Of a stretch of 64,000 nucleotides of DNA, positions 1 through 7,937 are shown in pieces. The DNA is from Streptomyces sp. V4I2. GTDB taxonomy: Bacteria > Actinomycetota > Actinomycetes > Streptomycetales > Streptomycetaceae. Both the position numbers and the translations under genes were made by a program. The stretch's first letter is position 1, and the number at the start of each line of letters is the position of its first letter. Below the pieces are notes generated by a model. It did no database searches, had not been told where the DNA came from, and saw only the letters and a list, made by a program, of their open reading frames with translations. Where the stretch lies: contig NZ_JAUSZM010000003.1 in the NCBI RefSeq assembly GCF_030817655.1, positions 3,224,001-3,288,000 of the forward strand, written 5' to 3'.

Positions 1-729
1 AAGGCGGGCGCGGTGAACAACCCGGACGGCAATCCGGCGTACGCCCCGCTGAAGCTGACGGACGCGAAGTACACGATCCCGAAGAAGGCGGGCTGGCCGC
101 GCTGGTTCGTGGCCGACGCGGCCGGCAACAAGGGCGGCACCTCGCGCTGGCTGCTGGTGTTCACGCGGGGCAGCCTCGACCAGCCGTGGCAGGTGGCGTA
201 CCTGACGCTGGTGGCGCCCGGCAAGGTGCCGGAGTTCAAGACGGACGCGGCCGGCTTCGCCGAGGCCGTGCCGGTGAACTCGACCGAACTGGCCGTCGCC
301 CCCGGGGACTTGGGCAAGAACTACACGTCCTACCTCGAGACCGGCGACGGGGACACCTTCGCGGACGGTGCGCACACCAGCCTGTGGCGGGCGCAGCGCC
401 AGAAGGACTCCAAGAAGCCGGGTCTCGCCACGCAGTACATCGACGAGCCGATGGCCAGTGGCGACTACGCGCCGCTGGCGCTGCGCACGTCCGACGGCGG
501 GGCGCTGGTGTTCTTCACCACGCACCACTTCGTGAAGCAGACGGCCGCCCAGGGTGCCGCGATCCCCGACCCGGGGCAGGGCGCGCTCGCCCTGACGACC
601 GGGGAGATCAAGCAGTCGCTCACCATGGAGTTCGTCTCCAACGAGGTGGCCCTGGACCCGGCGAAGGGTTCGGGCGAGGTGAACGTGCTGGGGCGGATCC
701 AGGGACTGACGTCGGCGCAGGGGTCGTAG
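1..729 (+). CDS. Hypothetical protein, C-terminal part (5' end outside window)
   Basis: The reading frame is open from the first base, so the gene's start, and any signal peptide, lies upstream of the window. About 242 residues are visible. They read as a soluble, beta-rich extracytoplasmic-type domain with motifs such as WPRWFVADA and RWLLVFTRG, and FFTTHHFVKQ near residue 170. It resembles a family of uncharacterised Streptomyces lipoprotein/secreted proteins (DUF8094-like, from memory). No catalytic motif is evident. The next gene converges on it with a 15-base gap. Function unknown. Confidence 0.7.
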   Translation, partial: KAGAVNNPDGNPAYAPLKLTDAKYTIPKKAGWPRWFVADAAGNKGGTSRWLLVFTRGSLDQPWQVAYLTLVAPGKVPEFKTDAAGFAEAVPVNSTELAVAPGDLGKNYTSYLETGDGDTFADGAHTSLWRAQRQKDSKKPGLATQYIDEPMASGDYAPLALRTSDGGALVFFTTHHFVKQTAAQGAAIPDPGQGALALTTGEIKQSLTMEFVSNEVALDPAKGSGEVNVLGRIQGLTSAQGS

Positions 730-744
730 AACGGCCGGTGCGCC

Positions 745-1479
745 TCAGCGGCGGGAGGGCCAGGCCGCGTTCGCGTGGTCGGGCTCCTCGCCGATGTAGC
801 GGGCGCAGGCGTCGGTGAGGACTTCCAGGAGGGTCAGCGGGTCGGGCAGCGGGTGTTCGAGGCCGCGGACCCAGTGCACGGACTGCTTGTCACCGGGGAG
901 CCGGGCGGGCGGGACGAGGACGTAGGAGCCGCGGCAGTGCCAGCGCAGGCCCGGGTGCTCGTCCATCGTCTCGGGGTGGCAGTCCAGCTCGCACGGCCAC
1001 CACTCGTCCTCGTCCTCGGGGGTGCCGCGGGTGAGGGTGAAGAACAGCAGGCGGCCGTCGTCGCTCTCGGCGACCGGGCCGACCTCGATGCCGGCGTCGA
1101 GCAGCCGCTCCAGGGCTTCCCAGCCCACCTCCAGCGGCACGTCGAGGACGTCGTGCACCATGCCGGTCGCGGTGATGAAGTTGGCCTGCGGCTGGTGCCG
1201 GGCCCAGCGCTCGATCTGGCCGCGGTCGGTGGTCGACTGGGTCTGCCAGGCGAACGACACCGGGTGCCGGGCCGGGGTGGGACAGCCGACGCGGTCGCAG
1301 GAACAGCGGAAGTCCGCGGTGGGATACGCGGCGGGCGCCAGCGGCAGCCCCACTCCGGCGGCGGCGAGCAGCAGGGCCTCGCGACCGTCGTCTCCGACGG
1401 CCTCCTTCGGGCGGCGTCCTCGCAGCCACTGGGAGATTTTGCCCTGCCGGCCGGTGCGACCGCCGAACTCCGCGCTCAT
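745..1479 (-). CDS. Bifunctional DNA primase/polymerase-domain (prim-pol) protein
   Basis: A 244-residue protein resembling the N-terminal prim-pol domain of archaeo-eukaryotic-type primases, as found in many Streptomyces stand-alone proteins. Visible family features are the N-terminal helix followed by AAAGVGLPLAPAAYPT, a Cys-rich segment (CSCDRVGCPTPARHP, about residues 58-72), the WQTQSTTD segment, and a C-terminal HCRGSYVLVPPA motif near residue 180. The start ATG at 1479 has a good GAGGGGAT ribosome site just upstream. No helicase domain is fused, so a replicative role is not implied. Whether it primes DNA or only binds nucleotides cannot be told from sequence. Confidence 0.75.
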   Translation of the reverse strand: MSAEFGGRTGRQGKISQWLRGRRPKEAVGDDGREALLLAAAGVGLPLAPAAYPTADFRCSCDRVGCPTPARHPVSFAWQTQSTTDRGQIERWARHQPQANFITATGMVHDVLDVPLEVGWEALERLLDAGIEVGPVAESDDGRLLFFTLTRGTPEDEDEWWPCELDCHPETMDEHPGLRWHCRGSYVLVPPARLPGDKQSVHWVRGLEHPLPDPLTLLEVLTDACARYIGEEPDHANAAWPSRR

Positions 1480-1649
1480 CTATCCCCTCGCCTCGCTGTC
1501 GTGCGGAACAGCATGCCCCATGGTCCCACCTTCCTGGGCTCCGGGGGGCCGGAGCAGACAACAGGGATGGGTGGGGCGAGGCGGGCCGGTCCCAGGGATC
1601 GAGTGTCATTGCACCCTTTGATGTGATTTACCCCCCTACCGTGGTCGCC

Positions 1650-2516
1650 ATGGTCACATGGATCACGTTGACCGGTCTGGCCTCCGCGGCGTCCCTGGTC
1701 TCGCTGACCCTCACCGGGCCGACGAGCCCGCTGGAGTGGGGTGCCGGGCCGCTGACCGTGGACTCCTTGCCCCGCGTGACGTATGTCGCCCATCGCGGCG
1801 GTGCCCGCGAGGTGCCCGAGAACAGCATGTCCGGGCTGATGGCCGCCTACCGGCGCGGTACGGCACAGGTGCTGGACCTCGACACGCAGATGCTGGGCGA
1901 CGGCACGCTCGTCGTGCTGCACGATCCGACCCTGAACCGGACGACGTTCCTCGGCGGCGCGGTGCGCGGGATGAGCGTGCACGAGTGGCAGGGCGTACGG
2001 CTGCGGCCACGGGCCTCGCTGCCCGGTAGCTGGCGGTCCGAGCGGCCGCCGACGGTGGCCGAGGTCCTGGACCGCTTCGGCGGGCGGATCGTGCTGATGC
2101 TGGAGGCGAAGGACCCGCACAGCCTGGGCCGGCTGGCCGGGCTGATCCGCGCCCGGGGCCTGGCCCGCTCGGTCTTCGTCAACTCCAACGACCCCGAGGT
2201 GGCCCGGCGGGCCCATCGGCTGGGCCTGCTCGCCCAGCTGTGGCGCTCGGCGGAACAACTGCGCCGGGACCGCCCCGAGCACTGGCGGTCCTACGTCGAT
2301 CTGCTCGACGTCGACCACCGGGCGCGGGACGCCGACCTCCTGCGGGCGGTGCGCTCCGGCATCCCGCGCGTGTGGGCCCACACCGTGCTCACTCCCGCCG
2401 AACGGGACCGGGCGCTGGCGCTGGGCTGCGACGGGATCATCACGGACGCGCCGGGGAGGCTCGCGCGGCAGCCCGCGCGGGCGGCTCAGCGGGGTGCGAT
2501 GCCGTTGAGGGCGTAG
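1650..2516 (+). CDS. Glycerophosphodiester phosphodiesterase
   Basis: GDPD-family TIM-barrel enzyme, 288 residues from the ATG at 1650 (a GTG at 1623 is in frame but adds only nine residues). It hydrolyses glycerophosphodiesters to glycerol-3-phosphate and an alcohol. Family motifs are clear: VAHRGG with PENS about ten residues later, LDLDTQ, DGTLVVLHDPTLNRT, LMLEAK and GCDGIITDAPG at the end. A hydrophobic N-terminus (TLTGLASAASLVSLTLTG) suggests a signal peptide or anchor, so it probably acts outside the membrane. The 3' end overlaps the convergent TetR gene by 31 bases. Confidence 0.88.
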   Translation: MVTWITLTGLASAASLVSLTLTGPTSPLEWGAGPLTVDSLPRVTYVAHRGGAREVPENSMSGLMAAYRRGTAQVLDLDTQMLGDGTLVVLHDPTLNRTTFLGGAVRGMSVHEWQGVRLRPRASLPGSWRSERPPTVAEVLDRFGGRIVLMLEAKDPHSLGRLAGLIRARGLARSVFVNSNDPEVARRAHRLGLLAQLWRSAEQLRRDRPEHWRSYVDLLDVDHRARDADLLRAVRSGIPRVWAHTVLTPAERDRALALGCDGIITDAPGRLARQPARAAQRGAMPLRA

Positions 2517-3106
2517 TCGACGAGGGTGTCGGTGTACTCGTAGGAGATCGGGCCGGTGTACTGGAGCCAGCGCTGGGCCAGGGGTGAGACGAAGAGTTCC
2601 AGGGCGATCCGCGGGTCGACGTCCCGGCGGACCTGGCCGGCGTCCTGCGCCGAGCGCAGCCTCTCGACGTACAGCTGGAGCGAGGGTTCGAGGAGCCTGG
2701 TCATGAAGGCGCGGCCGAGCTGTTCGTTGACCACGCCCTCGGCGGCCAGGGCCCGGGACGGGGCCTCGAAGCGGGGGTTCTTCAGTTCGTCGACGGTCGC
2801 CCGCAGGACGGCCTTGAGGTCGGCCGCGAGATCGCCGGTGTCCGGGAAGACATACGGGTCCCCGCCTGCCGCCGCCTCCCGCCCCGCCTGTTCGCTCAGA
2901 TCGAGGAAGGCGTCCATCAGCACCTCCGCCTTCGACGACCACCACCGGTAGATCGTCTGCTTGCCGACGCCTGCGCGGGCGGCGATGCCCTCGATGGTGG
3001 TCCTGGGGTAGCCGGCCTCGACGACGAGCGCGATGGCGGCGTCGTAGATGGCACGGCGGGACTTCTCGCTGCGGCGAGCGGTGTCGGGGGCGGGCTTCTT
3101 GACCAT
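2486..3106 (-). CDS. TetR/AcrR family transcriptional regulator
   Basis: A 206-residue regulator starting at MVKKPAPD. The longer upstream reading frame runs into a repeat element and is not credible as protein. The N-terminal HTH is typical: AIYDAAIALVVEAGYPRTTI, then IAARAGVGKQTIYRWW at about residues 45-60. The C-terminal ligand domain contains ADLKAVLRATVDELKNP and resembles the TetR_C subfamily found in many actinobacterial repressors. The target is unknown. The nearest divergent gene is beyond a long inverted-repeat element, so self-regulation is the only safe guess. Confidence 0.85.
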   Translation of the reverse strand: MVKKPAPDTARRSEKSRRAIYDAAIALVVEAGYPRTTIEGIAARAGVGKQTIYRWWSSKAEVLMDAFLDLSEQAGREAAAGGDPYVFPDTGDLAADLKAVLRATVDELKNPRFEAPSRALAAEGVVNEQLGRAFMTRLLEPSLQLYVERLRSAQDAGQVRRDVDPRIALELFVSPLAQRWLQYTGPISYEYTDTLVDYALNGIAPR

Positions 3107-3177
3107 GGGGCGACGGTAGCAGGGAAGTGAGACGGGGCGTCTCGCGGCGGGGCGGGTACGGGTGGTCGGGCGGGTCT

Positions 3178-3343
3178 GTTTCTCGCCCTCGCCGCCCCTA
3201 CCCGTCCCATCACCGGGGGCTGCGCCCCCAGACCCCCGCTGAATACAGCCCGCTGAATACAGCCCCTCCGGCGTTTGAGGAGCGGGGTCTGGGGCGGAGC
3301 CCCAGAAGGATGGGACGGGTAGGGGCGGCGGGGGCGAGGAAAA
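3178..3343. repeat. Long imperfect inverted repeat with internal tandem duplication
   Basis: Two arms of roughly 63 bases (3178-3240 and 3281-3343) are near-complementary: TCGCC..CGCCCCTACCCGTCCCAT on the left matches ATGGGACGGGTAGGGGCG on the right, and GGGGTCTGGGG matches CCCCAGACCCC. The centre holds a 13-base tandem duplication of gctgaatacagcc and a gcgtttgaggag segment that I recall from dispersed Streptomyces intergenic repeats. It fills the gap between the TetR start and the Rsm22-like gene. It could be a MITE-like element, a strong terminator, or both. No coding capacity. Confidence 0.75.
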
Positions 3344-3350
3344 CCCCGTG

Positions 3351-4331
3351 TCACGGCGGCCACGCATCGCCCCAGTCCGCGTCTCGGGCCGCCTTGTACA
3401 GGTCGCCGTGGCGTTTGGTGATCGTGCGGCGGGTCAGGTGCTGGTCGGGCTCGCACAGGTCGAGGAGTACCTGGCCCTTGCGGATCTGGGGGCGCCGGAC
3501 GACCCGGGAGGGTGCCGGGGTGACCGGGAGGCGGGTGGCCGCCACGTAGGCGAACTTCTCGTCCTCGTAGGGGAGGGAGCCGCCCTTGACCTGGCGGTGC
3601 AGGGAGGACCGGCTGACCCGGGCCGAGAAGTGGCACCAGTCCTCGCCCGGGACGATGGGGCAGGCGCCGCTGTGCGGACAGGGCGCGGCGACCTGGAACC
3701 CGGCGGCGATCAGACGGTCGCGGGCCTCGATGACTCGGGCGTACCCGCCGGGGGTGCCGGCCTCGACGATGACCACAGCCTGGGCGGCGGTCGCGGCGGC
3801 GTCGACGAGGGCGGCGCGGTCAGGGTCGGTGAGCTCGTTGAGGACGTACGAGACCGTGACGAGGTCGGTGCTGTCGAGGGTGAGCGCCGAGCCGATGCGG
3901 GCGCGCCGCCAGTTCACGCCCCGCAGCGCCGGGTTGGCGGCGGCGACCTCGCGGCCGAGGGCGAGGGCGGGTTCGGCCCAGTCGAGGACGGTGACGGGGC
4001 GCTCGCCGGGCCAGGTCGCGGTGACGGCCCAGGTCGCGGCGCCGGTGCCGCCGCCGACGTCGATGTGGCTGCCGGGTGCCCAGTCGGGGACGGCCTCCGC
4101 GAACGCCTCCAGCGCCGCGTGCACCGCCTCGAAGGTCGCGGGCATCCGGTAGGCGGCGTAGGCGGCCACGTCGGCGCGGTCACGGAGGATGGGGGCGTTG
4201 GTGGGGGTGGCACCCCGGTAGGTGGCGATCAGCCGGTCGACCGCCTGCGCGGCCTGCCGGGGCGGGAGGCCGTCGAGCAGGTCGGCGAGGGCCGTGCGGA
4301 GGGCGTCCGCCGGGGTTACGGGGTCGTTCAC
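3351..4331 (-). CDS. Rsm22/METTL17-like small ribosomal subunit methyltransferase family protein
   Basis: A 326-residue protein of the Rsm22 family (SAM-dependent methyltransferase fold, linked in other systems to small-ribosomal-subunit maturation). The SAM-binding glycine motif HIDVGGGTGAATWA is near residue 92. A C-terminal Cys cluster, CPHSGACP followed by DWCHF, matches the family's proposed iron-sulfur ligands, and SRSSLHRQVKGG is also family-typical. Bacterial members are uncharacterised, so substrate is inferred only from the family. The gene starts at an ATG and stands alone between a repeat element and the serine hydrolase. Confidence 0.85.
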   Translation of the reverse strand: MNDPVTPADALRTALADLLDGLPPRQAAQAVDRLIATYRGATPTNAPILRDRADVAAYAAYRMPATFEAVHAALEAFAEAVPDWAPGSHIDVGGGTGAATWAVTATWPGERPVTVLDWAEPALALGREVAAANPALRGVNWRRARIGSALTLDSTDLVTVSYVLNELTDPDRAALVDAAATAAQAVVIVEAGTPGGYARVIEARDRLIAAGFQVAAPCPHSGACPIVPGEDWCHFSARVSRSSLHRQVKGGSLPYEDEKFAYVAATRLPVTPAPSRVVRRPQIRKGQVLLDLCEPDQHLTRRTITKRHGDLYKAARDADWGDAWPP

Positions 4332-4404
4332 CCGGCGATTCTACGAGCCCTCGGCGTTGGTGCGGGCCCTGCCGGGGGCTCCGCCGCCAGACCCCGCTCC
4401 CCCG

Positions 4405-5535
4405 TCACGTACCCCGCACCGCCCTCGCCACCCGCGTCCCCGCCGCCGCCCGCGGTCTGCTGTCCGGTAGGCGCCTTCGGGGGTGGACCGTGTTCGCCAG
4501 CAGGACCAGGAACGTGTCCGTCGCCTGGTCCAGGACCAGCGAGGTGCCCGTGAAGCCGGTGTGGCCGGCCGCTCCGCGCCCCGCGAGTTCTCCCATGAAC
4601 CACGGCTGGTCGAGGGCGAAGCCCAGGCCCGGTGGGGTCATGAGCAGCTCGACGAAGTCGGGGCCGAGGATACGGGCGGGGCCGTACGCGCCGCCCGCCA
4701 GCAGCGCGCGGCAGAAGACCGCGAGGTCCCGGCCGGTCGAGAACAGGCCGGCGTGGCCGGCCACGCCGCCCAGTGCCCAGGCGTTCTCGTCGTGGACCAC
4801 GCCGCGCAGCATGCCCCGGTCCGCCTTGGCCCAGGGCCGCTTCTGGTACTCGGTGGCCGCCGCCCCGGGACACGGGCCGAAGCAGGTCGCCGTCATGCCC
4901 AGCGGCCGGGTGATGCCGTCGTGGACGAGGACGTCGAAGGTGCGGCCGGTGACGCGTTCCAGGACGTGTTGGAGGAGGAGCAGGTTCAGGTCCGAGTACG
5001 TGTAGGTGCCGGGCACGCCGAGCGGGGGCTCGGCCCGCAGCATCGCCAGGCGTTCCGCGTCGTCGGCGAGGTCGTAGAGCGGGAGTTCGGGCCGCAGGCC
5101 GGAGGTGTGGGTGAGCAGCTCTCGTACGGTGATGCCGTGTTCGGCGGCCGCCCGGAAGTCCGGGAGGTAGGCGCCGACCCGCGCGTCGATGCCGAGCGTG
5201 CCCCGTTCGATCTGCTGCACGGCGGCGACCGAGGTGAACAGCTTGGTGAGGGAGGCCAGGTCGAAGGGGGTGTCGACGGTCATCGGGACGCGTGCGTCGG
5301 GCGGCAGTTCCACGCCCCGGTCGCTTCCGGGGTCGTAGGAGGCGTACCGGACGGCCCAGCCCGCCGCCTCCTCGACGGCGATCACGGGGCCGCGCCCGGC
5401 GACCACGACGGTGCCCGCCGCCCAGGGGCGCTCGCCCACGGTGAGGTCGCGGACCTGCTGGACGAGCTGTCGGAGTTCCTCGGCGTCGAGCCCGGCCCGC
5501 TCCGGGGTGTCGCTGCGCAGTCTCGGTGCGCTCAG
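4405..5535 (-). CDS. Beta-lactamase-family serine hydrolase
   Basis: A 376-residue serine hydrolase of the class C beta-lactamase/esterase fold. The SxxK motif is SLTKLF near residue 94, the YxN-type motif is YSDLN, and HTGFTG near the end is the KTG equivalent. There is no obvious signal peptide, which favours a cytoplasmic esterase or peptidase role over antibiotic resistance. I place the start at CTG 5533-5535, because GGAGGAGG lies just upstream and the CTG overlaps the exporter's TGA stop (CTGA). The next in-frame GTG would cut into the conserved N-terminus. It is translationally coupled to the MFS gene. Confidence 0.85.
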   Translation of the reverse strand: MSAPRLRSDTPERAGLDAEELRQLVQQVRDLTVGERPWAAGTVVVAGRGPVIAVEEAAGWAVRYASYDPGSDRGVELPPDARVPMTVDTPFDLASLTKLFTSVAAVQQIERGTLGIDARVGAYLPDFRAAAEHGITVRELLTHTSGLRPELPLYDLADDAERLAMLRAEPPLGVPGTYTYSDLNLLLLQHVLERVTGRTFDVLVHDGITRPLGMTATCFGPCPGAAATEYQKRPWAKADRGMLRGVVHDENAWALGGVAGHAGLFSTGRDLAVFCRALLAGGAYGPARILGPDFVELLMTPPGLGFALDQPWFMGELAGRGAAGHTGFTGTSLVLDQATDTFLVLLANTVHPRRRLPDSRPRAAAGTRVARAVRGT

Positions 5536-6824
5536 CTTTCCTCCTCCGCTCTCGCACGCGTGTTCCAAGGACGGCACATTCCCACGAAACAGCCCAGTGC
5601 CACCACTGCGGCCGCCAGTTGGACGACGGCCATCGGGACGGCGGTGCGCTCCCCGGCGATGCCGACGAGCGGGGAGGCGATCGCTCCGATGAGGAAGGAG
5701 GACGTGCCGAGCAGGGCGGACGCGGAGCCGGCGGCGTGCTTGACGCGCATCAGGGCGAGCGCCTGGGTGTTGGGGAGGGTGACGCCCATCGCCGACATCA
5801 GGACGAACAGCGCGGCGGCCACGGGGGCGAGGCCGACCTCGCCGAACACGCCCAGCGCCATCAGCAGCAGGGCGGTCGCCGCGAGGATGACGATCAGGAG
5901 GCCGGCCGCCAGCACCCGGTCCAGGCTGACCCGTCCGACCAGCACCTTGCCGTTGATCTGGCCGACGATCACCAGGCCGACCGAGTTCACCCCGAACAGC
6001 AGGCTGAAGGTCTGCGGGGAGGCGCCGTGGATCTCCTGGATCACGAACGGCGAGGCCGCGATGTAGGCGAAGAGGGCCGCGAAGGCGAAGCCGCCCGTGA
6101 GCATGTAGCCGGAGAAGCCGCGGTCGGCAAGCAGTCCGCGCATCGCGCGCAGGGCCTCGCCGACGCCTCCGGAGTGGCGTTCGTCGGGCGCGAGGGTCTC
6201 GGGGAGTTTCGCCCACACGATCACGGCCAGCAGCGCTCCGACGACCGTCAGGACGACGAACACGCCCCGCCAGTCCGTCACCCGCAGGATCTGTCCGCCG
6301 ATGAGCGGCGCGACGATCGGGGCGACGCCGGAGATCAGCATCAGGGTGGAGAAGAAGCGGGCCATGGCCATGCCGTCGTGCAGGTCGCGTACGACGGCCC
6401 GCGCGATGACTATCCCGGCCGCGCCCGCGAGGCCCTGCGCCAGCCGGAAGACGACCAGAAGCTCGACGGTGGGCGCGAGCGCGCACAGGGCGGTGGCGAC
6501 GACGTAGACGGCGAGTCCGGCGAGCAGCGGGCGCCGGCGGCCCCACCGGTCGCTCATCGGGCCGACCACCAGCTGCCCGAGTGCCATGCCGAGGAGGCAG
6601 GCGGTGAGGGTGAGCTGGACGGTCGCGGCGGGCGCGTTCAGGGACCTGGTGACCTCCGGGAGGGCGGGGAGGTACATGTCCATCGCCAGCGGGGGCGTGG
6701 CGGTGAGGCCGCCGAGGATGAGCGTGACGAGCAGGCCGGTGCGGCGCAGCGCGCGGGCGGCCGGTTCCTTGGTCGGTCCGGCCGCCCGCGACACGTCCGG
6801 TGTCGTTGCCCCGTGCTCGGGCAT
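5532..6824 (-). CDS. Bcr/CflA family multidrug efflux MFS transporter
   Basis: A 430-residue, 12-TM drug:proton antiporter of the DHA1 Bcr/CflA group. Visible markers are DMYLPALPEV after TM1, GPMSDRWGRRRPLL (motif A, loop 2-3), ARAVVRDL in TM5 (motif C region) and ADWRG-like TDWRGVF. The start is the second in-frame ATG at 6824, preceded by GGGAGGGG. The upstream ATG lacks a ribosome site. Its stop overlaps the CTG start of the serine hydrolase, so the two are likely one operon. The substrate is unknown. Confidence 0.9.
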   Translation of the reverse strand: MPEHGATTPDVSRAAGPTKEPAARALRRTGLLVTLILGGLTATPPLAMDMYLPALPEVTRSLNAPAATVQLTLTACLLGMALGQLVVGPMSDRWGRRRPLLAGLAVYVVATALCALAPTVELLVVFRLAQGLAGAAGIVIARAVVRDLHDGMAMARFFSTLMLISGVAPIVAPLIGGQILRVTDWRGVFVVLTVVGALLAVIVWAKLPETLAPDERHSGGVGEALRAMRGLLADRGFSGYMLTGGFAFAALFAYIAASPFVIQEIHGASPQTFSLLFGVNSVGLVIVGQINGKVLVGRVSLDRVLAAGLLIVILAATALLLMALGVFGEVGLAPVAAALFVLMSAMGVTLPNTQALALMRVKHAAGSASALLGTSSFLIGAIASPLVGIAGERTAVPMAVVQLAAAVVALGCFVGMCRPWNTRARAEEES

Positions 6825-6911
6825 GTGCCCCTCCCTCTCCGAGTGATGCGGCACCTATGCTCTCAGCTCGTACCGAGTGCCGAGGGTCACGTGAGCGAGG
6901 GTGGGGCCGGG

Positions 6912-7937
6912 ATGACGAGGGAGCAGAGCGTGCGCTGGGGGATTCTGGCGACGGGCGGGATCGCGGCGGCGTTCACCGCGGACCTGGTGGACCTGCCGGA
7001 CGCGGAGGTGGTGGCGGTGGCCTCGCGGACCGAGGAGTCCGCGAAGGCGTTCGCGGACCGGTTCGGGATCCCCCGGGCGTACGGCGGCTGGGAGGCGCTC
7101 GCCCAGGACGAGGACATCGATGTCGTGTACGTCGCCACCCCGCACTCGGCGCACCGGGCGGCCGCGGGCCTGTGCCTTACGGCCGGACGGAACGTCCTGT
7201 GCGAGAAGGCGTTCACGCTGAACGCGCGCGAAGCCGAGGAGCTGGTCGCGCTGGCGAAGGCGCGCGGGAGCTTCCTGATGGAGGCCATGTGGATGTACTG
7301 CAACCCGCTGATCCGGCGCCTCGCCGACCTGGTGCGGGACGGCGCGATCGGCGAAGTGCGCACGGTGCACGCCGACTTCGGGCTCGCCGGCCCCTTCCCT
7401 CCCAGCCACCGGCTGCGTGACCCGGCCCAGGGCGGCGGCGCGCTGCTCGACCTCGGCGTGTACCCGGTGTCGTTCGCGCACCTGCTGCTCGGCGAACCCT
7501 CGGACATCGCGGCGCGCGCGACCCTGTCCGAGGAGGGCGTCGACCTCCAGACGGGCGCGCTGCTCTCCTGGGACAGCGGCGCGATCGCCTCGGTGCACTG
7601 CTCCCTCGTCGGCGGTACGGCCACCACGGCGTCCGTCACCGGCACTCTGGGCCGCATCGACATCCCGTACGGCTTCTTCCACACCGACCGTTTCGTGCTG
7701 CACCGCGACGGCCGCGACCCGCAGGAGTTCACGGCCGACCCGGCGGACGGGCCCCGGGGCAGCCTCCGGCACGAGGCCCGCGAGGTGATGCGCGCCCTGC
7801 GGGCCGGCGAGACGGAGTCCCCGCTCGTCCCGCTCGACGGCACCCTTGCCGTGATGCGGACGCTCGACGCGATACGGGAGCGCGTCGGCGTCCGCTATCC
7901 GGGAGAGGACCTCGCGGCCGGGCTCACGCCGGCTTGA
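6912..7937 (+). CDS. Gfo/Idh/MocA family NAD(P)-dependent oxidoreductase
   Basis: A 341-residue oxidoreductase. The N-terminal Rossmann fold begins WGILATGGIAAAF, followed by VVAVASRTEE, DVVYVATPHSAHRA and NVLCEKAFTLNAREA (the EK motif with the catalytic-site lysine). The C-terminal substrate domain contains GGGALLDLGVYPVSFA, typical of dihydrodiol/D-xylose-dehydrogenase-like members. Start ATG 6912. It diverges from the Bcr/CflA gene (87-base gap) and its stop overlaps the convergent phosphatase gene by 14 bases. The substrate, probably a sugar or cyclitol, cannot be assigned. Confidence 0.88.
   Translation: MTREQSVRWGILATGGIAAAFTADLVDLPDAEVVAVASRTEESAKAFADRFGIPRAYGGWEALAQDEDIDVVYVATPHSAHRAAAGLCLTAGRNVLCEKAFTLNAREAEELVALAKARGSFLMEAMWMYCNPLIRRLADLVRDGAIGEVRTVHADFGLAGPFPPSHRLRDPAQGGGALLDLGVYPVSFAHLLLGEPSDIAARATLSEEGVDLQTGALLSWDSGAIASVHCSLVGGTATTASVTGTLGRIDIPYGFFHTDRFVLHRDGRDPQEFTADPADGPRGSLRHEAREVMRALRAGETESPLVPLDGTLAVMRTLDAIRERVGVRYPGEDLAAGLTPA

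Noticed and set aside
3107..3367. N-terminal extension of the TetR protein
   Set aside because: It reads through the inverted-repeat element and is low-complexity; the HTH starts after 3106.
5526..6911. Upstream extension of the Gfo/Idh/MocA frame
   Set aside because: It is antisense to the Bcr/CflA gene; the Rossmann domain starts properly at 6912.
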